A DNA stretch of 25,731 nucleotides from a virus. The stretch lies in the IMG/VR virus record IMGVR_UViG_3300027793_000262, positions 1 to 25,731 of that record. One strand, given 5' to 3'. Shown piece after piece: positions 24,270-25,731 of this stretch (positions are counted from its first letter, which is position 1; each line of letters starts with the position of its first letter). The position numbers and the translations under genes were made by a program. The notes beneath the pieces were generated by a model. It saw only the letters and a list, made by a program, of their open reading frames with translations. It was not told the DNA's origin and searched no databases.

Positions 24270-24464
24270 CTATATATGGAATTTATATTACATATATAGA
24301 TAACCTGTTCATTTAGTAAAACCGAACAACTAGGGTGAGAATATTTTATAAAATGTCCGATTTATACCTATATGTACCTATATAGGGGGGCTATATAACA
24401 GAAAATTTATACGGGATACTATATACCTCCCCCCATGCGAACCTTAATAACCCTACCCTCAAAA

Positions 24465-24504
24465 TATCGACATATCGACATATAGATATATCGACATATT
24501 ATAG
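24465..24504. repeat. iteron-like TATCGACA tandem repeat
   Basis: Five consecutive 8-base units begin at 24465: TATCGACA, TATCGACA, TATAGATA, TATCGACA, TATTATAG. Three are exact and two are degenerate. Phased short repeats in an AT-rich, gene-free region are typical of replication-initiator or repressor binding sites. Confidence 0.6.
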
Positions 24505-24582
24505 GGGGTAAGTGTTATGTCCGATTAGTGTATTTTGGGTAGAATATAACTATTTGACCCTATTGTCTTAAATATGTAGTTC

Positions 24583-24611
24583 TTGACTATCTGCCCTATT
24601 AGTTCTATATG
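24583..24611 (+). promoter_or_regulatory. weak rightward promoter candidate P0
   Basis: TTGACT (24583-24588), 17-base spacer, TATATG (24606-24611). The -35 is the same as in the stronger promoters downstream but the -10 is poorer, and there is no CRP-type box at the distance used by P1 and P2. Confidence 0.35.
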
Positions 24612-24659
24612 TCCGTATTGTCGCCCTACCTATATTACCCGTCAGTAATCGAACATATG

Positions 24660-24683
24660 TTCTATGACCTATATCACATAGAA
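24660..24683. promoter_or_regulatory. GlxR/CRP-like box A upstream of P1
   Basis: TATGA-CCTATA-TCACA (24663-24678) fits the actinobacterial GlxR consensus TGTGANNTANNTCACA with one mismatch and the central TA. It is embedded in a 7-bp inverted repeat TTCTATG/CATAGAA (24660-24683). The box centre lies 18.5 bases before the P1 -35 hexamer. Confidence 0.6.
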
Positions 24684-24688
24684 TAGAC

Positions 24689-24717
24689 TTGACTTCTTAG
24701 GGGTCGTGTGGTATAAT
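24689..24717 (+). promoter_or_regulatory. rightward promoter P1
   Basis: TTGACT (24689-24694), 17-base spacer, perfect TATAAT (24712-24717). It is the best sigma70-type promoter in the window. The surrounding GACTTGACTTCTTAG is repeated exactly 70 bases downstream in P2. Confidence 0.75.
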
Positions 24718-24732
24718 GCGCCCTAGTTTAGA

Positions 24733-24748
24733 TGTGATGTATCTCACA
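24733..24748. promoter_or_regulatory. GlxR/CRP-like box B upstream of P2
   Basis: TGTGATGTATCTCACA is a perfect match to TGTGANNTANNTCACA. Its centre lies 18.5 bases before the P2 -35, the same distance as box A to P1. It also sits just downstream of the expected P1 start, where a bound regulator could block P1. Confidence 0.7.
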
Positions 24749-24758
24749 CCGACACGAC

Positions 24759-24787
24759 TTGACTTCTTAGAATAGGCGTGGTAAGAT
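24759..24787 (+). promoter_or_regulatory. rightward promoter P2
   Basis: TTGACT (24759-24764), 17-base spacer, TAAGAT (24782-24787). Shares 15 identical bases with P1 around the -35. Confidence 0.65.
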
Positions 24788-24841
24788 ACGCAGTATCACA
24801 ATTAAATAAGGTTAGGCAGTTCGGATAGGTAGCCTAAATAA

Positions 24842-24859
24842 GTGTGAACTAAATCACAC
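24842..24859. promoter_or_regulatory. GlxR/CRP-like box C upstream of P3
   Basis: TGTGAACTAAATCACA (24843-24858) is a perfect match to TGTGANNTANNTCACA, and flanking G and C extend the inverted repeat to GTGTGA/TCACAC. Its centre is 29.5 bases before the P3 -35, one helical turn (11 bases) further than in P1 and P2. Confidence 0.7.
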
Positions 24860-24879
24860 CGAATATATGGCGTGTCGAG

Positions 24880-24908
24880 TTGCTAAACTAGATTAAGTGT
24901 GAGATAAT
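24880..24908 (+). promoter_or_regulatory. rightward promoter P3
   Basis: TTGCTA (24880-24885), 17-base spacer, GATAAT (24903-24908). It is the closest of the three to the first rightward gene and is followed by the second direct repeat. Confidence 0.55.
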
Positions 24909-24932
24909 TACGCAGTAATAACAATTAAATAA

Positions 24933-25030
24933 GGTTAAGTAGTCAAGTAGTGGTTAGGCTTGATTAGATTACTAGTAGCAGTAGGTCGCCTATGGTATCA
25001 CGACCCTAATCACTACTTGATTACTTAACC
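24933..25030 (+). other. 26-bp stem-loop in the leader of the first rightward gene
   Basis: The arms 24933-24958 and 25005-25030 are complementary over all 26 positions if the two G-T oppositions (24942/25021 and 24953/25010) are read as G-U pairs of the rightward RNA. The loop is 46 bases and can fold further (GTCG 24985-24988 with CGAC 25001-25004). The stem ends seven bases before the GAAAGGA ribosome-binding site. It could be an RNase III-like processing site, an antitermination (put-like) element, or a translational control structure. There is no T-run after it, so it is not a standard terminator. Confidence 0.75.
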
Positions 25031-25050
25031 CCTAGTGAAAGGATAGAGTA

Positions 25051-25380
25051 ATGCCGTATAACCCTTACGGGGTTAGCGGTAGTATTATCACACCCCCTAG
25101 AGATGTTAGGGTATCTAAGGCTTGGCATGGTAGCCGTAGCCGTAGGTTCTCCGAAGTCGTGGTGCGTGATAAGTCGGGCAACATAATCGCAGTAGTCGAA
25201 GATAGTCCTGCGGTTAAGTTAGCGAAGCGTAGTCGCAAGTCTGCGCAAGTCGCTACCCCTGCTACCCCTAAGCCACTAACCGAAGCAGAATTGCGGGCTA
25301 TTGCGTTAGAAGAACGCAGACTACAATTCGAGCATGAGCAAGCGCAGAATTATCGTAGATTAGTCGGTGAGTATAACTAG
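25051..25380 (+). CDS. first rightward (early) gene, basic protein of unknown function
   Basis: 109 residues from an ATG with GAAAGGA seven bases upstream. The N-terminal MPYNPYGVSGSIITPPRDVR leads to a compact middle (FSEVVVRDKSGNIIAVVEDS) that suggests a small beta-hairpin. A basic linker (KLAKRSRKSAQVATPATPKP) follows, then a charged C-terminal helix (LTEAELRAIALEERRLQFEH). No family is recognised. It is transcribed from the tandem P1-P3 promoters through a long structured leader, so it is probably an early product, and the basic linker would suit nucleic-acid or host-protein binding. Codon use includes many TAG/CTA-rich triplets like the surrounding non-coding DNA. Confidence 0.65.
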   Translation: MPYNPYGVSGSIITPPRDVRVSKAWHGSRSRRFSEVVVRDKSGNIIAVVEDSPAVKLAKRSRKSAQVATPATPKPLTEAELRAIALEERRLQFEHEQAQNYRRLVGEYN

Positions 25381-25389
25381 TAGCCGATA

Positions 25390-25440
25390 GTCGTAGCCGA
25401 TAGGTTCGGGTTCTCTAGGGTTCGATACCCTACTACGACA
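25390..25440 (+). ncRNA. tRNA-like three-arm fold lacking full D and anticodon arms
   Basis: GTCGTAG (25390-25396) pairs perfectly with CTACGAC (25433-25439) like an acceptor stem, followed by an unpaired A. TAGGG (25416-25420) and CCCTA (25428-25432) enclose the canonical seven-base T-loop TTCGATA, directly abutting the acceptor strand as in a tRNA. Between them CCGA/TCGG (25397-25409) makes one short hairpin. A full tRNA needs about 25 more bases, so this is either a tRNA remnant, an attachment-site-like tRNA 3' end, a tRNA mimic, or chance. Confidence 0.4.
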
Positions 25441-25448
25441 CGCCATAG

Positions 25449-25488
25449 GTCAAGGGTGCTTGACTTGTAGCCGTAGGTATGATATACT
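25449..25488 (+). promoter_or_regulatory. rightward promoter P4 with overlapping inverted repeat
   Basis: TTGACT (25460-25465), 17-base spacer, TATACT (25483-25488), reading towards the micropeptide gene. GTCAAG (25449-25454) and CTTGAC (25459-25464) form a 6-bp inverted repeat that covers the -35, as a repressor site would. No CRP-type box is present here. Confidence 0.65.
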
Positions 25489-25512
25489 TACGCCATAACG
25501 AAAGGATAAGAT

Positions 25513-25614
25513 ATGTTGCTAGAGATACTAGTGGCAGTTCAGACCTTAGCGATTATCGCTCTAGTTGCTAGAGTGAATAGATTACAAGGTCGCCTAGAGT
25601 ATAGGGGTCGATAG
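25513..25614 (+). CDS. 33-residue membrane micropeptide
   Basis: ATG with GAAAGGA six bases upstream, the same ribosome-binding site as the previous gene. The product is MLLEILVAVQTLAIIALVAR followed by VNRLQGRLEYRGR: one hydrophobic helix of about 18 residues, then a short basic tail, so it should be a single-pass inner-membrane peptide with the positive end in the cytoplasm. It has its own promoter (P4), and its TAG overlaps the next start as TAGTG. It could be a small membrane-active early protein. A holin is less likely in an early operon. No family is known to me. Confidence 0.6.
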   Translation: MLLEILVAVQTLAIIALVARVNRLQGRLEYRGR

Positions 25615-25731
25615 TGGACGACCTATACGAATTAGTTAATGAAGAATTGGCTAGACAAGCGCAGGATATTCTCGCACTTGACCCTAATTCTTTCATAGAT
25701 TACGATACTGCTATGGCGGATATGATAGAAC
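25614..25731 (+). CDS. small acidic protein, partial (C-terminus off window)
   Basis: A GTG at 25614 overlaps the previous stop as TAGTG, with AGGGG eight bases upstream. The frame stays open to the right edge for 39 codons: (M/V)DDLYELVNEELARQAQDIL, then ALDPNSFIDYDTAMADMIE. It is acidic and helical without membrane segments. Short acidic helical openings of this kind are common in phage early genes, but function cannot be inferred from the fragment. Confidence 0.55.
   Translation, partial: MDDLYELVNEELARQAQDILALDPNSFIDYDTAMADMIE

Larger units (their letters stand above)
24787..24937 (+). repeat. direct repeat pair after P2 and P3
   Basis: TACGCAGTA followed by four or five variable bases and then AATTAAATAAGGTTA occurs at 24787-24814, right after the P2 -10, and again at 24909-24937, right after the P3 -10. 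Both copies would form the first bases of the transcripts. The first copy leads into a small inverted repeat TTAGGC/GCCTAA (24812-24837), the second into the long stem-loop. Confidence 0.65.
24151..25050. other. gene-free divergent control region
   Basis: About 900 bases between the leftward late genes and the rightward genes hold no credible coding sequence on either strand. From left to right: AT-rich palindromes near 24208-24236, a CGGAGTC/GACTCCG inverted repeat, TATCGACA repeats, short ATGTCCG direct repeats, tandem rightward promoters with CRP-type boxes, and a long stem-loop before the first rightward gene. I found no convincing sigma70-type promoter for the leftward late genes, which may use a phage-encoded activator. 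An origin of replication could also lie here, given the repeats and AT content. Confidence 0.7.

Noticed and set aside
24380-24434. Intrinsic terminator formed by GGGGGG and CCCCCC runs
   Set aside because: Flanking bases do not continue the pairing and no T-run follows on either strand.
24208-24540. Leftward sigma70-type promoter for the late operon
   Set aside because: Several TATAAT-like hexamers exist on the minus strand, but none has a recognisable -35 at 16-18 bases. The best is only four of six in both hexamers.
25363-25440. Complete 76-base tRNA gene
   Set aside because: An upstream strand GTCGGTG gives two mismatches in the acceptor stem, and no acceptable D arm or five-pair anticodon stem can be formed, so only the short three-arm fold is reported.

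Overview
This window is part of a double-stranded DNA tailed phage genome (Caudoviricetes). Three things point to an actinobacterial host. The intergenic control region carries three boxes that match the actinobacterial GlxR/CRP consensus TGTGANNTANNTCACA. The capsid and portal genes resemble those of phages assembled from aquatic metagenomes. The coding sequence is of low to moderate GC by eye, which would suit low-GC freshwater Actinobacteria. The host is an inference. No tape-measure gene is visible, while several large, probably internal or ejected virion proteins and a beta-propeller tail protein are, so a short-tailed (podovirus-like) virion is most likely.

Bases 1-24150 form one long, tightly packed leftward (minus-strand) late module. 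In transcription order it reads: terminase large subunit (24150-22282), portal (22274-20508), HslV/proteasome-like protease (20492-19923), a small linker protein (19913-19458), a 1560-residue giant virion protein (19461-14779), two further probable internal proteins (14777-14073, 14071-13256), and a LysM/alanine-rich coiled-coil protein (13253-11652). After a leader holding a good promoter come the scaffold (11531-11046) and major capsid protein (11022-10075). Next are a run of very small proteins, several of them lysine-rich (10014-8494), a glycosyltransferase (8479-7739), a small protein and a probable head-tail connector (7458-6535). Last are the fibre and adhesin genes (6526-2422), a second paralogous glycosyltransferase (2355-1651), and a tail protein that runs off the left edge (1642-1). 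Many junctions are TAATG or ATGA overlaps, so translational coupling is extensive.

Bases 24151-25050 hold no gene. This divergent control region carries AT-rich palindromes, TATCGACA iteron-like repeats, three strong tandem rightward promoters each with a GlxR/CRP-like box upstream, and a 26-bp stem-loop just before the first rightward gene. Bases 25051-25731 begin a rightward (presumably early) module of small genes: a 109-residue basic protein, a 33-residue membrane micropeptide with its own promoter, and the start of another small protein. A 51-base tRNA-like three-arm fold lies between the first two.

The most notable system is the control region. Its architecture suggests that phage early transcription is wired to host cAMP/GlxR (CRP-family) signalling through a tandemly duplicated box-promoter cassette followed by a long structured leader. 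This rests on sequence pattern alone.
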